Of a stretch of DNA of 64,000 nucleotides, positions 35,381 through 45,267 are shown piece by piece (within the stretch, counting starts at the first letter, position 1; the number at the start of each line of letters is the position of its first letter). The DNA is from Chelatococcus sambhunathii (GTDB lineage: Bacteria; Pseudomonadota; Alphaproteobacteria; Rhizobiales; Methylopilaceae): NCBI GenBank assembly GCA_031316315.1, contig JADBEO010000004.1, positions 1 to 64,000 on the forward strand, given 5' to 3'. Under the pieces are notes generated by a model. The model was not told the DNA's origin and searched no databases. It worked only from the letters and a program-made list of their open reading frames with translations. Made by a program: the position numbers and the translations under genes.

Positions 35381-36877
35381 TCAGCCCCGCTCGGCCTGAC
35401 GGCGGTCGCCGTTCGAGCGAGGGCGGTTGCCGCCGGGCTTGCCGCCGCGGCGAGGCTTCTGCATGAAGCTGGTGTTCTTCAGGTCGCCGTCGGCGCGCGG
35501 ACCGCGGTCGTTGCGCCGGGCGTCGGGGCGTGCGCCGCCTGCGCTGCGACGCTGTTCGCCGCCGGGGCGGCTGTCCTGACGCTGGCCGTCCGCACGCTGG
35601 CCGTCGCCGCGCTGGCCGCCATGCCGCGCCTCGCCGGCGCGCTGGGGGCGGCCGCCGTGGCGATGCTCCTGCGGGCGCTGGCCCTGCCGGCCGCGATTGC
35701 CGCTCTTCTGCGACGCCGCGCCTGCGCCTTCGGGCTCGGCCTTGCCGGCTTCGGACCGGCGGTCGGTCGCCGGGATCGACTGCTTGATGAGCCGTTCGAT
35801 GTCGCGCAGATAGGCCCGCTCGTCATTCGCCACCAGCGACACCGCAAGGCCGGCGGCGCCGGCGCGGGCGGTGCGGCCGATGCGGTGGACGTAGGATTCC
35901 GGCACGTTCGGAATGTCGTGGTTGACGACGTGGGTCACCCCGTCGACGTCGATGCCGCGCGCCGCGATGTCGGTCGCGACCAGAACCTTGATGTGGCCGG
36001 TGCGGAAGGCGCCGAGCGCCCGCTCGCGCTGGGGCTGGCTCTTGTTGCCGTGGATCGCGGCGGCGATGACGCCGTCCTGATCGAGCTGGCGGACGACCTT
36101 GTCGGCGCCGTGCTTGGTGCGGGTGAAGACCAGCGCGCGGCCGAGGTCCGGGCTCTTCAGGATTTCGGCGAGCACGGTGCGCTTGCCGGACTGCTCGACG
36201 AAGATCACCGACTGCTCGACCCGGTCGGCCGTCTTGGCCTGCGGCGTCACGGCGACCATCGCCGGATCGGTCAGCATGCCGTCCGCCAGATCCTTGATGG
36301 CCTTCGGCATGGTGGCCGAGAAGAACAACGTCTGCCGGCGGTGCGGCAGCATCGGCACGATGCGGCGGATGGCGTGGATGAAGCCAAGGTCCAGCATCTG
36401 GTCGGCCTCGTCGAGCACGAAATGCTCGACCTGGTCGAGACGCAGCATCTTGCCGTCGACATGGTCGAGCAGGCGGCCGGGCGTCGCGACGAGGATGTCG
36501 ACGCCGTTCGAAAGCTTGCGGACCTGCGGGCCGGCGGCGACGCCGCCGAACACGATGGCGACCGACAGCTTCAGATGCGCGGAGTAGGCGCGGAAGCTTT
36601 CGGCGATCTGTGTCGCGAGCTCGCGCGTCGGCGACAGCACCAGCACGCGGGCGCCCCGGCGTACAGGCTGGCGCGGATGCTTGATGAGCTGCTCGATGAT
36701 CGGCAGCGCGAAGGCCGCGGTCTTGCCTGTGCCGGTCTGGGCGATGCCCATGAGGTCACGGCCGGCGAGAACCGAGGGGATCGCCTGCGCCTGGATGGGG
36801 GTGGGGGTCTCGTAGCCGTGCTCGCTCAGCGCCTTGAGCACAGGCGCGGAGAGGCCGAGATCGGTGAAATTGGTCAA
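35381..36877 (-). CDS. rhlE: DEAD-box ATP-dependent RNA helicase, RhlE-like
   Basis: A 498-residue DEAD-box helicase. The Q-motif region is FTDLGLSAPVLKALSEHGYE, motif I is AQTGTGKTAAF, motif II is VLDEADQMLDLGF, motif III is SATMP, and motif VI is HRIGRTARAG. The C-terminal about 110 residues are low-complexity, basic and rich in Gly, Arg, Gln and Asn, a typical RNA-binding tail of RhlE proteins. These enzymes unwind RNA during ribosome assembly and mRNA decay and are often cold-induced. A gene-free region of 389 bases lies upstream, long enough for a structured leader. Confidence 0.94.
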   Translation of the reverse strand: MTNFTDLGLSAPVLKALSEHGYETPTPIQAQAIPSVLAGRDLMGIAQTGTGKTAAFALPIIEQLIKHPRQPVRRGARVLVLSPTRELATQIAESFRAYSAHLKLSVAIVFGGVAAGPQVRKLSNGVDILVATPGRLLDHVDGKMLRLDQVEHFVLDEADQMLDLGFIHAIRRIVPMLPHRRQTLFFSATMPKAIKDLADGMLTDPAMVAVTPQAKTADRVEQSVIFVEQSGKRTVLAEILKSPDLGRALVFTRTKHGADKVVRQLDQDGVIAAAIHGNKSQPQRERALGAFRTGHIKVLVATDIAARGIDVDGVTHVVNHDIPNVPESYVHRIGRTARAGAAGLAVSLVANDERAYLRDIERLIKQSIPATDRRSEAGKAEPEGAGAASQKSGNRGRQGQRPQEHRHGGRPQRAGEARHGGQRGDGQRADGQRQDSRPGGEQRRSAGGARPDARRNDRGPRADGDLKNTSFMQKPRRGGKPGGNRPRSNGDRRQAERG

Positions 36878-37266
36878 GTTGTTCCGTCTTTCGAATACAG
36901 CCGTACGGCCGCGCAGCGTCCATTCGGGCGCGCGGAAACGGCGGGTGCGCTTTGAGACGCGCCCCGCGTGATCTGGGCTGTCGATGAGTGTTCGTGGGCG
37001 CCCGGCAGGTCCTGAAGATCAGGCGTCACGCGGCCGAAACGCGGGTGGTCGCACCGTGTGCGATGCATGCCAGATGACCACGCGGCGCAAAAAAGTCAAG
37101 CCAAAGAATTGGTTGCTGCGGCAGCGATGCCTCGGCGTCGCGGCTTTCGGGCGGAAGCAATGGCTTCTCAGGCGATCCAGCGAATTTAAGGTTGATTTTA
37201 GGTTTCGCTTCGGCCGGCCGGACGCGGGCGCCAAGATCGGCGGACATCCGCTGACCGGAGGGAGCC
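36878..37266. other. Gene-free divergent region (389 bases)
   Basis: This interval separates the helicase gene from a small plus-strand gene. Its right half (about 37080-37205) is AT-richer, with an A-run at 37089-37094 and a TTAAGGTTGATTTTAGG patch. On the minus strand a CTTGAC at 37100-37095 could be a -35 element for the helicase, implying a leader of roughly 200 bases, as in cold-shock helicases. The -10 is not convincing. No coding sequence or known RNA family was recognised. Confidence 0.5.
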
Positions 37267-37467
37267 ATGTCCGACCTCGAAACCGTGATGTCCCGACTCG
37301 ACGCGCACGCCGCGCATCTCAAGCTGCGTTCGGCGGCCATCGACGACGAGGAGCGCAAGCTGATGGCGGAGAGCCTCGCTCTGATGTCCGAAGCCGTCCT
37401 GAAAGTCGGCCGCGACATCCGCTTCATCCGCCGCCAGATGGCCGAGGGACGGCTGTCGCTGGACTGA
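37267..37467 (+). CDS. Small helical protein (66 residues), unknown function
   Basis: A 66-residue frame with a strong ribosome-binding site (GGAGGGAG directly before the ATG). The sequence (start MSDLETVMSRLDAHAAHLK) is charged and almost certainly alpha-helical over most of its length, with heptad-like spacing of Leu, Ile and Met, so a small coiled-coil or helical hairpin is likely. There is no membrane segment or cysteine. It converges on pgi with a 10-base gap. I do not recognise the family. Confidence 0.8.
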   Translation: MSDLETVMSRLDAHAAHLKLRSAAIDDEERKLMAESLALMSEAVLKVGRDIRFIRRQMAEGRLSLD

Positions 37468-37477
37468 GCGGCGCGCG

Positions 37478-39118
37478 TCAGCCTCCGCGCAGGCGCGCGA
37501 GATGCTCGACGAGACCTTTGGTCGAGCCGTCGAGATCGTTCGTTCCGGCCTCACCCTTGATGACCGGGATCAACCGCGAGGCGAGTTCCTTGCCAAGCTC
37601 GACGCCCCACTGGTCGAACGAGTTGATCCCCCAGATCACTCCTTGGGTGAACACCTTGTGCTCGTAGAGCGCGATCAGCCGGCCGAGCGTGCGTGGGTCG
37701 AGCGTGCGGTAGGCGATGGTCGCCGTCGGGCGCGAGCCGGGAAAGGTCTTGTGGGGCGCCAGCGCAGCGATCTCCGCGTCGCTTTTCCCGGCTTTCCGTA
37801 GAATTTCAGCCGCCTCTTCGGTGGTGCGGCCTCGCATAAAGGCTTCGCCTTGGGCGAGGGCGTTGGCCAGCAGCATGGCGTGCTGGTCGCCGACGTTCTC
37901 GTGCGGGACGGCGGCCATTAGGATGTCCGCCGGGACGACGTCGCTCCCCTGGTGGAGCAGCTGGTAGAAGGCGTGCTGGCCGTTGGTGCCGGGCTCGCCC
38001 CAAACCACGGGGCCGGTTCTCGTCGAGACCGGCTGGCCGTCGCGGGTCACCGACTTGCCGTTCGACTCCATGTCGAGCTGCTGCAGATAGGCCGGGAAGC
38101 GCGCGAGGCGCTGATCGTAGGGCAGCACGGCATGGCTCGGCCAGCCGCAGATGTTGCGGTGCCAGACCCCGATCAGCCCCATCAGCGCCGGGATGTTCCG
38201 TGCGATCGGCTCCTCGCGGAAGTGGCGGTCGATCTCGTGGCCGCCGTCGAGGAACTTCTGGAAGTTCTCCGCGCCGATCAGGATCTCGAAGGAGAGCCCG
38301 ATCACCGACCAGAGCGAGTAGCGTCCGCCGACCCAGTCCCAGAACTGGAACATCCGGTCGGTATCCATGCCGAAGGCGGAGACCGCTTCGGCGTTGGTCG
38401 AGATCGCGGCGAAGTGGGCGGCGACGGCCTTTTCGCCCAGCGCCTCGACCAGCCAGGCGCGGGCCGCGCGGGCGTTGGCCATCGTCTCCAGCGTCGTGAA
38501 GGTCTTGGACGCGACAAGCACCAGCGTGCTCGCCGGGTCGAGGTCCTTCAGCGTGTCGGCGATGTGGGCGCCGTCGACGTTAGAGACGAAATGGCCGGTG
38601 AGGCCCTTCTGCGCGTAGGGCGAGAGCGCGATCGCCGCCATCGCCGGGCCGAGGTCGGAGCCGCCAATGCCGATGTTGACGATGTCCGTGAATGTCTTGC
38701 CGGTCGCGCCCCGGAGCTCGCCCGAACGGACGTCCTCGGCGAAGGCGGCGGCCTTGGCCCGCTCGGCGAGCACCTCCGGCATGACGTCGACGCCGTCGAC
38801 GAGGATCTTCGACCCTTCCGGCGCGCGCAGCGCCGTGTGCAGAACCGCGCGGTCCTCGGTCGTGTTGATCTTGGCGCCCGAAAACATCTCTTCGCGCCGG
38901 CTCTCGAGCCCGCACGCCGTGGCGAGCTTGACCAAAAGGGACAGCGTTTCGGCCGTTACATGGGTCTTGGAGAAGTCGTAGAGCAGGTCGTCCTGCGCGA
39001 CGGAGAAGGTCTCGAACCGCGCCGGATCCTTCGCGAACAGCTCGCGCAGCGTCACGCCTTCGGTCGCGCGCCGGTGCTCGGCGAGACGGTCGAAAACGGC
39101 GTCGCGGGCGGCGGTCAT
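37478..39118 (-). CDS. pgi: Glucose-6-phosphate isomerase
   Basis: A 546-residue Pgi that interconverts glucose-6-phosphate and fructose-6-phosphate in the cytosol. Signature blocks are [42 protein letters not shown] with the downstream FLDGGHEID, and the PROSITE-like [10 protein letters not shown] and [23 protein letters not shown] with the catalytic Lys near the end. Length is normal for the family. It follows edd on the same strand after a 181-base gap that carries a repeat, so it is the likely last gene of a zwf-pgl-edd-pgi unit. In this context it would return fructose-6-phosphate to the Entner-Doudoroff route. Confidence 0.97.
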   Translation of the reverse strand: MTAARDAVFDRLAEHRRATEGVTLRELFAKDPARFETFSVAQDDLLYDFSKTHVTAETLSLLVKLATACGLESRREEMFSGAKINTTEDRAVLHTALRAPEGSKILVDGVDVMPEVLAERAKAAAFAEDVRSGELRGATGKTFTDIVNIGIGGSDLGPAMAAIALSPYAQKGLTGHFVSNVDGAHIADTLKDLDPASTLVLVASKTFTTLETMANARAARAWLVEALGEKAVAAHFAAISTNAEAVSAFGMDTDRMFQFWDWVGGRYSLWSVIGLSFEILIGAENFQKFLDGGHEIDRHFREEPIARNIPALMGLIGVWHRNICGWPSHAVLPYDQRLARFPAYLQQLDMESNGKSVTRDGQPVSTRTGPVVWGEPGTNGQHAFYQLLHQGSDVVPADILMAAVPHENVGDQHAMLLANALAQGEAFMRGRTTEEAAEILRKAGKSDAEIAALAPHKTFPGSRPTATIAYRTLDPRTLGRLIALYEHKVFTQGVIWGINSFDQWGVELGKELASRLIPVIKGEAGTNDLDGSTKGLVEHLARLRGG

Positions 39119-39160
39119 ACGAGGTCTCCAGCGGCTCTTGATCCCTCCCTCGAAGAGGGG

Positions 39161-39265
39161 AGGGTGGCCCGGCGAAGCCGGGTCGGGTGGGGTCGGTTCA
39201 AGATATGGCGCGAGACAGCTTAGTGCTCCACGTCCCCACCCGACACGCTTTCGCTCTGTCACCCT
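39161..39265. repeat. Inverted pair of 32-base repeats between edd and pgi
   Basis: The motif AGGGTGG..GCGAAGC..GTCGGGTGGGG at 39161-39192 recurs in inverted orientation at 39234-39265, with six differences over 32 bases. The left copy also contains the hairpin CCCGGCGAAGCCGGG (39168-39182), and a CCCTCCCTC/GAGGGGAGGG hairpin precedes it at 39143-39164. This composition is typical of dispersed rhizobial intergenic elements. Confidence 0.75.
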
Positions 39266-39299
39266 ACCCGCTGCCGCGGGGCAGGGATGAAGGGAAGGC

Positions 39300-41108
39300 T
39301 CAAATCGCGCTCGCGCCGTGTTCCGCCGAGCCCACAAGCGCCCGGAAGCCCGCGAACAGGTTGCGGCCCATGCCGAACACCGGCTCGGTCTCCTCGAAGG
39401 CTTGACGCCGGGTCGCGAATTCGTCGGCCGCCACCATAACCTCGAGCGCGCCGTTGACCGCATCCACCCGCACTACGTCGCCGTCGCGGATGCGACCGAT
39501 GGGGCCGCCATCGGCGGCTTCGGGCGTGACATGGATCGCGGCCGGCACCTTGCCGGAGGCGCCGGACATGCGCCCGTCCGTCACCAGCGCGACCTTGTGC
39601 CCGCGCTTCTGCAGCACGGCGAGCGAGGGCGTAAGGCGGTGCAACTCCGGCATGCCGTTGGCCTTCGGTCCCTGGAAGCGGATGACCGCGACCACGTCCC
39701 GGTCGAGCTCGCCCGCGCGGAAGGCGGCCTCCAGCGCGTCCTGGCTCGAGAACACCCGCGCCGGTGCCTCGATCACCCATTTGTCGGGATCGACCGCCGA
39801 CACCTTGATGACGGCGCGGCCGATATTGCCGTCGAGCACCTTCAGCCCGCCCTCCGGCTGGAACGGCGCCGCCGCCGGGCGCAGCACGCTCTCGTCGCCG
39901 CTCTTCTCGGGGATCGGCTTCCAGACGATCTCGTCGCCGAGCAGCGTCGGCTCCTTCTCGTAGTCGGAAAGGCCGGGTCCCATCACGGTGAGGACGTCGT
40001 CGTGGAGCAATCCCCGCGAGCGCAGCTCCTTGATCAGGAAGGCCATGCCGCCGGCGGCGTGGAAGTGGTTCACGTCGGCCGAGCCGTTCGGGTAGATGCG
40101 GCAGAGCAGGGGCGTGGCGGCGGATAGCTTGTCGAAGTCATCCCAGGTCAGCGTGATGCCGGCGGCCTTGGCCATCGCCACGAGGTGGATCGCGTGGTTG
40201 GTCGACCCGCCGGTGGCGTTGAGGCCGACGATGCCGTTCACGAAGGCTTTCTCGTCCAGAATCTTGCCGATCGGCGCGTAACCGTTGCCGGAGCGGGTGA
40301 TGGCGAGCGACTGGCGGACCGCCGCAGTCGTCAGCGCGTCGCGCAAGGGCGTGTTTGGCGGCACGAAGCTCGCCCCCGGCAGATGGAGGCCCATGATCTC
40401 CATCAGCATCTGGTTCGAATTCGCCGTGCCGTAGAAAGTGCACGTGCCGGGCGAGTGGTAGCTTGCGGCCTCGGACTCGAGCAGTTCCTCGCGCCCGACC
40501 TTGCCCTCGGCGTAGAGCTGGCGGACGCGGCTCTTCTCGTCGTTCGAGATGCCCGAGGGCATGGGCCCCGACGGCACGAACACCGCCGGCAGATGGCCGA
40601 AGGCGAGCGCGCCGATCACGAGGCCGGGCACGATCTTGTCGCAGATGCCGAGATAGAGAGCGGCATCGAACATGTCGTGGGAAAGCGCGACCGCGGTCGC
40701 CATGGCGATGACGTCGCGCGAGAACAAAGAGAGCTCCATGCCCAGGCGCCCTTGCGTGACGCCGTCGCACATCGCCGGCACGCCGCCGGCGACCTGCGCC
40801 ACAGCGCCCGCCTCGCGCGCCGCCGCGCGGATGAGGTCGGGAAAGCGCTCATAAGGCTGATGCGCCGAGAGCATGTCGTTGTAGGCGGTGACGATCGCGA
40901 CGTTCGGGACCTGCTGGCCCTTCAGCGCCGCCTTGTCGTGCGCGCCGCAGCCGGCGAAGCCGTGGGCGAGGTTGCCGCAGGACAGGGCGGCCCGATGCGG
41001 TCCTTCGGCGGCCGCTCGTCCGATGTCGTCGAGATAGCGCGCGCGGCTGTCTCGCGAGCGGGCCACGATCGTTTCGGTGACGTCTGCGATGCGGGCGTCG
41101 AGGGTCAT
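39300..41108 (-). CDS. edd: Phosphogluconate dehydratase
   Basis: A 602-residue Edd, which dehydrates 6-phosphogluconate to 2-keto-3-deoxy-6-phosphogluconate, the committed step of the Entner-Doudoroff pathway. It belongs to the IlvD/Edd family of Fe-S dehydratases. Visible blocks are [54 protein letters not shown] (cluster Cys), [18 protein letters not shown] and [23 protein letters not shown] near the C-terminus. The start at 41108 gives the usual N-terminus ([12 protein letters not shown]). It follows pgl after a 190-base gap filled by an inverted repeat. The KDPG aldolase gene (eda) is not in this window. Confidence 0.97.
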   Translation of the reverse strand: MTLDARIADVTETIVARSRDSRARYLDDIGRAAAEGPHRAALSCGNLAHGFAGCGAHDKAALKGQQVPNVAIVTAYNDMLSAHQPYERFPDLIRAAAREAGAVAQVAGGVPAMCDGVTQGRLGMELSLFSRDVIAMATAVALSHDMFDAALYLGICDKIVPGLVIGALAFGHLPAVFVPSGPMPSGISNDEKSRVRQLYAEGKVGREELLESEAASYHSPGTCTFYGTANSNQMLMEIMGLHLPGASFVPPNTPLRDALTTAAVRQSLAITRSGNGYAPIGKILDEKAFVNGIVGLNATGGSTNHAIHLVAMAKAAGITLTWDDFDKLSAATPLLCRIYPNGSADVNHFHAAGGMAFLIKELRSRGLLHDDVLTVMGPGLSDYEKEPTLLGDEIVWKPIPEKSGDESVLRPAAAPFQPEGGLKVLDGNIGRAVIKVSAVDPDKWVIEAPARVFSSQDALEAAFRAGELDRDVVAVIRFQGPKANGMPELHRLTPSLAVLQKRGHKVALVTDGRMSGASGKVPAAIHVTPEAADGGPIGRIRDGDVVRVDAVNGALEVMVAADEFATRRQAFEETEPVFGMGRNLFAGFRALVGSAEHGASAI

Positions 41109-41145
41109 GAAGAGCCTCTCCGGTTCAGGCGTGCACGTCGGTTGT

Positions 41146-41264
41146 GCGTGCCTTCGAGACGCGGCGCTCACGCGCCGCTCCTCAGCATGAGGGATGGAGG
41201 ATGTTTGGCAACCTCAGCTCTTCCTCATGCTGAGGAGGCCCGCAAGGGCCGTCTCGAAGCACGC
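41146..41264. repeat. Nested inverted repeat between pgl and edd
   Basis: The outer arms are a GCGTG-CTTCGAGACG block (41146-41161) and CGTCTCGAAGCACGC (41250-41264). The inner arms are CCTCAGCATGAGG (41180-41192) and CCTCATGCTGAGG (41223-41235). The CTCAGCATGAGG/CTTCGAGACG combination is a widely dispersed repeat in alphaproteobacterial genomes. Transcribed, it would form a long hairpin within the operon mRNA. Confidence 0.85.
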
Positions 41265-41298
41265 ATTTCCGACGATCCCAGCAAGAATCATGCGCCGC

Positions 41299-42000
41299 TC
41301 ACGGCGCCCAGACCACGTCGAGCGGCGCCGGGGCGTTCTGGATCACGGCGCGGATCGGCATGTCGCGCGGATCTTCTCCCGCGAGCGCCGCGTCGAGCAC
41401 CGTCTTCTTGGTCTCGCCCTCGATGTGCAGGACGAGCTTCTTCGCCGCGAGCAGCACAGGCAGCGTCAGCGTGATGCGGGGCTCGATGGCCGCCGGCGCC
41501 CGCATCGACATGACGAGCGCCTTGCCGGTCGGATCGATCGCGTCGTCCAGCCGGTCGCCGCCAGGAAAGAAGGAGGCGGTGTGGCCGTCCTCGCCCATGC
41601 CGAGCACGGCGACGGTCAGGGGCCCCGCGAGGTCCGCCACGCGCTGCTGCACGTCCGGCAGGGCCCCTTCCGGGGAGGTGGCGTCGGTGAACAGCGGGAC
41701 AAAGCGGGCGCGCGCCGCCTCGTTCCAGAGCAGATGCTCGTTCACGAGGCGCGCGTTCGAGCGCTCGTCGGTGTCCGGGACCCAGCGCTCGTCAACGAGC
41801 GTGATGGCCACCGACTCCCAATCCAGCTCGGCCTTCGACAGCGCGTGAAAGAACTTCTTCGGCGTCGAGCCGCCGGAGACGGCGAGCGTCGCCTCGCCGC
41901 CGTCGGCGATGTCGGCCCGGAGCGCCTCGGCGACCTCGGCTGCGAGCGTCAGCGCGAGCGCGTCGCGGTCATGGAAAGCGCGGAAGGCGATGTCGGTCAC
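41299..42000 (-). CDS. pgl: 6-phosphogluconolactonase
   Basis: A 233-residue Pgl that hydrolyses 6-phosphogluconolactone to 6-phosphogluconate. Family marks are LAVSGGSTPKKFFHAL, the VDERWVP block, ERSNARLVNEHLL and VLGMGEDGHTASFFPG. The start is a GTG at 41998-42000 with GAGGA about 8 bases upstream; the longer open frame runs into zwf in a different frame and is rejected. It follows zwf after 17 bases and precedes edd, the usual zwf-pgl-edd order in rhizobia. The protein is cytosolic. Confidence 0.95.
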   Translation of the reverse strand: MTDIAFRAFHDRDALALTLAAEVAEALRADIADGGEATLAVSGGSTPKKFFHALSKAELDWESVAITLVDERWVPDTDERSNARLVNEHLLWNEAARARFVPLFTDATSPEGALPDVQQRVADLAGPLTVAVLGMGEDGHTASFFPGGDRLDDAIDPTGKALVMSMRAPAAIEPRITLTLPVLLAAKKLVLHIEGETKKTVLDAALAGEDPRDMPIRAVIQNAPAPLDVVWAP

Positions 42001-42017
42001 GTGAAGTCCTCGGATAT

Positions 42018-43499
42018 TCAGGACGGATCCTCGTGCCAGGTCCGCCCGTCGCGCTCGATCAGCGCGACCGCGGTAGATGGCCCCCAGGTGCCGGCCGTAT
42101 AGGGGTCGGGCACGCGCCCGAGGCGCGACCAGCTTTCGAGGATCGGATCCGCCCACATCCAGGCGGCCTCGACCTCGTCGCGCCGCATGAACAGCGCCTG
42201 GCTGCCGCGGATCACGTCCATCAGCAGCCGCTCATAGGCGTCGGGGTTCGGCCCCTTGAAGGTCTCGGCGAATGACAGGTTGAGCGGAACCTCCCGGAAG
42301 CGCATGCCGCCCGGCCCGGGATCCTTGATCATCAGATAGAGCTTCACGCCCTCGTCGGGCTGCAGGCGGATGACGAGGCGGTTCGGGGCGAGGAAGCCGC
42401 CGGCCGAGCCGAAGATCGACAGCGGCACGTCGCGGAACTGGATGACGATCTCGCTGACCCGGTTCGGCAGGCGCTTGCCGGTGCGCAGGTAGAACGGCAC
42501 GCCGGCCCAGCGCCAGGTCTGCACCTCGGCCTTCAGCGCGACGAAGGTCTCCGTCGACGAGGAATCCGCCTCCGGAAGCTCGTCGATGTAGCCGGGCACG
42601 GACTTGCCGTCGATCGCGCCCTGGCGGTACTGGCCGCGCACGGTCAGCGAACGGACGTTGGTCTCGTCGATCGGCTTCAGCGCGCGCAGGACCTTGAGCT
42701 TCTCGTCGCGCAGCGCGTCAGCCTCGAACTCCGACGGCGGCTCCATGGCGACAAGGCAGAGCAACTGCAGGATGTGGTTCTGCACCATGTCGCGCAGGGC
42801 CCCGGACGTGTCGTAATAACCGCCACGCCCTTCGACCCCGACCTTCTCGGCGACCGTGATCTGTACGTGGTCGACGTGAGCCGAGTCCCACACCGGCTCG
42901 AACAGCACATTGGCGAAGCGCAGCGCCATCAGGTTCTGGACGGTCTCCTTCCCGAGATAATGGTCGATCCGGTAGATCTGGCTCTCGGGCAGCACGTCCG
43001 CGACGGCCGCGTTGATCTCGCGCGCCGAGGCGAGGTCCTTGCCGAGCGGCTTCTCCAGCACCACGCGGGTCTTGGGCGTCAGCAGCTCGTGCTTGGCGAG
43101 ACCGTGGGTAATGGCGTCGAACAGGTCCGGGGAGGTCGCGAGGTAGAAGGCGCGCACACGATCGAGGCCGTCGGCGATGCGGGTCCGCAGGTCGTCCCAG
43201 CCATTGGCGCCGGTCGCGTCGACCGCGACGAAGTCGAGGCGGTCGAGAAAGCGCGAGACCGCCTTCTTCTCGAGTTCGGCCGCGGACACATAGGTCTCCA
43301 GCGCCTTCTTCACGTCCGCCCGGAACTCCTTGCGGTCCATATGCGAACGGGAGACGCCGATGATCCGGCTCGGCTCGGTCATCTGGCCGTCCCGGTCGCG
43401 CAGGTAGAGGGACGGGAAGAGCTTGCGATGGGCGAGGTCGCCCGTCCCGCCGAACACCACGAGATCGAACGGTTCGACGGCGACGATGCGGCTCGTCAT
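42018..43499 (-). CDS. zwf: Glucose-6-phosphate 1-dehydrogenase
   Basis: A 493-residue Zwf that oxidises glucose-6-phosphate to 6-phosphogluconolactone with NAD(P)+. The coenzyme site is LVVFGGTGDLAHRKLFPSLY near residues 13-32. The substrate site RIDHYLGKETVQNLMALRF lies near 190, and KPLGKDLASA and RTGKRLP are also present. The start at 43499 (MTSRIVAVEPFDL) is the only plausible ATG. It is the first gene of the zwf-pgl-edd-(pgi) unit, and its promoter should lie in the 107-base gap upstream, which holds no distinct motif I can name. Confidence 0.97.
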   Translation of the reverse strand: MTSRIVAVEPFDLVVFGGTGDLAHRKLFPSLYLRDRDGQMTEPSRIIGVSRSHMDRKEFRADVKKALETYVSAAELEKKAVSRFLDRLDFVAVDATGANGWDDLRTRIADGLDRVRAFYLATSPDLFDAITHGLAKHELLTPKTRVVLEKPLGKDLASAREINAAVADVLPESQIYRIDHYLGKETVQNLMALRFANVLFEPVWDSAHVDHVQITVAEKVGVEGRGGYYDTSGALRDMVQNHILQLLCLVAMEPPSEFEADALRDEKLKVLRALKPIDETNVRSLTVRGQYRQGAIDGKSVPGYIDELPEADSSSTETFVALKAEVQTWRWAGVPFYLRTGKRLPNRVSEIVIQFRDVPLSIFGSAGGFLAPNRLVIRLQPDEGVKLYLMIKDPGPGGMRFREVPLNLSFAETFKGPNPDAYERLLMDVIRGSQALFMRRDEVEAAWMWADPILESWSRLGRVPDPYTAGTWGPSTAVALIERDGRTWHEDPS

Positions 43500-43606
43500 A
43501 CGGCGGCTCCGGGAGACATTGACGCTGCTGCGGCGCGAGATGATGGCGCGGACGGCCCGACAATCAAAGGCGGCGGCCGCGCGACAAGCCGAAGCAACCA
43601 TGGGAT

Positions 43607-45157
43607 CTATCCTGCGGCGAGCTCGGCCCAATCGAGCTCCTGCTCGAGCACGTGGAAGGCGTCGTCGCCGATGACGGCCTCGCGGCGCAGCTCCAGCATC
43701 TTCTCGCGCGCGGCGGCGATCGCCTGCCGACGCTGCGGGCCGGCGGGCGTGTCGCCCATGCGCTCGCCCGCGCCATCCTGATTGAGCTCGATCGCCGCGA
43801 GATATTCCTTGCGCAGCAGCCGGGCCGGCAGGCTGTCGTCGCCTTCGATCGCCGCAAGCCCCGCGCGGTACGCCTCGACGCGCGCGATGCGGACCTCGCG
43901 GCCGACGGGGTCGTCGTCGGTGAGGCCGAGCCAGGCGATCAGCGGCGCGAGGGTCAGTCCCTGCAGGACCAGCGTTCCAAGCACCACCACGAAGGCGGTG
44001 AGCAGGATCAGGTCGCGATAGGGGAATGGCGCGCCGTCCGGCAGCGTTTCGGGCGTCGCGAAGGCGGCGGCGAGCGTGACGATGCCGCGCATGCCGGCCC
44101 AGGAGATCACCACCCCGCCGCCGACGGTCGGCCGCGACATCGGCCGTGGCGGGTTGAATCCGTAGCGGGCGATGCGGGCGCGGATCGCCTTGTTGTAGGC
44201 CATCACCCAGGCGAAGCGGGCGAGGATCACCACGACGAGCACAGCCAGCGCGACCCCGAGATAGGACATGGCGAGACCGCCCAGCCGCTCCCAGATCGGC
44301 CGGAGCTGCAGGCCGATCAGCACGAAGGCGAAGGCGTTCAGCACGAAGACGACGGTCTCCCACACCGCGAAGCTCGGCACGCGCATCCGCGCCGGCATGC
44401 GCTCGCCGCCGCGTCGCGCGATCGTCATGGCGTAGACCACCAGCGTCAGAATGCCCGACAGGCCGATCGCCTCGGCCGCGATCCAGACGCCGAAGGTCAG
44501 GCAGAACTGCATGATGATCGAGGTGGACACGTCGCCGAGCCGGGTCAGCGGCATGGTGATCCGCGCCGCGATGAAGCCGGCGGCGAGGCTGCCGAAGACG
44601 GTGAGCGCGAAGACCGGCGCGAAGGAGGAGAAGGTCAGGCCGCTGCCGCCCAGCGCAGCGAGGATCGCGAGGCGGTAGATCAGCAGGGCGCTGGCGTCGT
44701 TCAGCAGGCTCTCGCCCTCGAGAATCTTGAGGATCCGATGCGGCAGGCGGACCTGGCGCACGACGGCGGTCGCAGCGGCGGCGTCGGGCGGGGCGACGAT
44801 CGCGCCGAGCGCGATCGCGACCGCCCAGGGCATGTCGGGCAGCAGCCAGCGCGCCAGAACCGCGACGGCCGCCGTCGTGGCGACCACCGCTGCGATGACG
44901 AGGCCGGCGACCGGCGCCCAGTTGTCGCGGAGATCGCGAAGCGAGGTGTCATAGGCGGCGTCGACCAGGATCGGCGCCACGAACAGGGTCAGGGCGAGAT
45001 GGGGGTCGAGCGTCCATTCCGGGCTGTTCGGCACGAAGGCGAGGCAAGCGCCGCCGATCGCGAGAAAGGTCGGATAGGGCGCGCCGAGCCGCCGGGCGAG
45101 CGTCGCCAGCAGCGCCGCCCCGAGCAGCAGCGCGACGATCCACTCGAAGGTCTCCAT
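43607..45157 (-). CDS. Na+/H+ antiporter, CPA1 (NhaP-like) family
   Basis: A 516-residue polytopic membrane protein with about 12 hydrophobic helices followed by a soluble C-terminal tail of about 110 residues. The ion-binding region is ALGAIVAPPDAAAATAVV, and ILEGESLLNDASALLIYRLA is the conserved CPA1 motif. A further block is SWAGMRGIVTLAAAFA. It exchanges protons for Na+ (or K+) across the inner membrane. The tail, helical and charged, is long for the family and could be regulatory. It follows no obvious operon partner. A repeat lies between its start and the next gene. Confidence 0.92.
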   Translation of the reverse strand: METFEWIVALLLGAALLATLARRLGAPYPTFLAIGGACLAFVPNSPEWTLDPHLALTLFVAPILVDAAYDTSLRDLRDNWAPVAGLVIAAVVATTAAVAVLARWLLPDMPWAVAIALGAIVAPPDAAAATAVVRQVRLPHRILKILEGESLLNDASALLIYRLAILAALGGSGLTFSSFAPVFALTVFGSLAAGFIAARITMPLTRLGDVSTSIIMQFCLTFGVWIAAEAIGLSGILTLVVYAMTIARRGGERMPARMRVPSFAVWETVVFVLNAFAFVLIGLQLRPIWERLGGLAMSYLGVALAVLVVVILARFAWVMAYNKAIRARIARYGFNPPRPMSRPTVGGGVVISWAGMRGIVTLAAAFATPETLPDGAPFPYRDLILLTAFVVVLGTLVLQGLTLAPLIAWLGLTDDDPVGREVRIARVEAYRAGLAAIEGDDSLPARLLRKEYLAAIELNQDGAGERMGDTPAGPQRRQAIAAAREKMLELRREAVIGDDAFHVLEQELDWAELAAG

Positions 45158-45180
45158 CGCCGGCTCCTCTATCCTTCGTC

Positions 45181-45253
45181 ATGCCCGGACTCGATCCGGG
45201 CATCCATCTCTCTTGCGCAAATGATGGATCCACCGGCCAAGCCCGAGGATGAC
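45181..45253. repeat. Interspersed rhizobial palindromic repeat (copy 3)
   Basis: A perfect 9-bp palindrome with arms ATGCCCGGA and TCCGGGCAT around CTCGA (45181-45203) is followed by a GATGGATCC..CCAAGCCCGAGGATGAC segment. The same two ends appear in the longer element at 35.2-35.4 kb. It lies between the antiporter start and the end of the enoyl-CoA hydratase gene. Confidence 0.85.
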
Positions 45254-45267
45254 GCCGAGCGCCCCGC

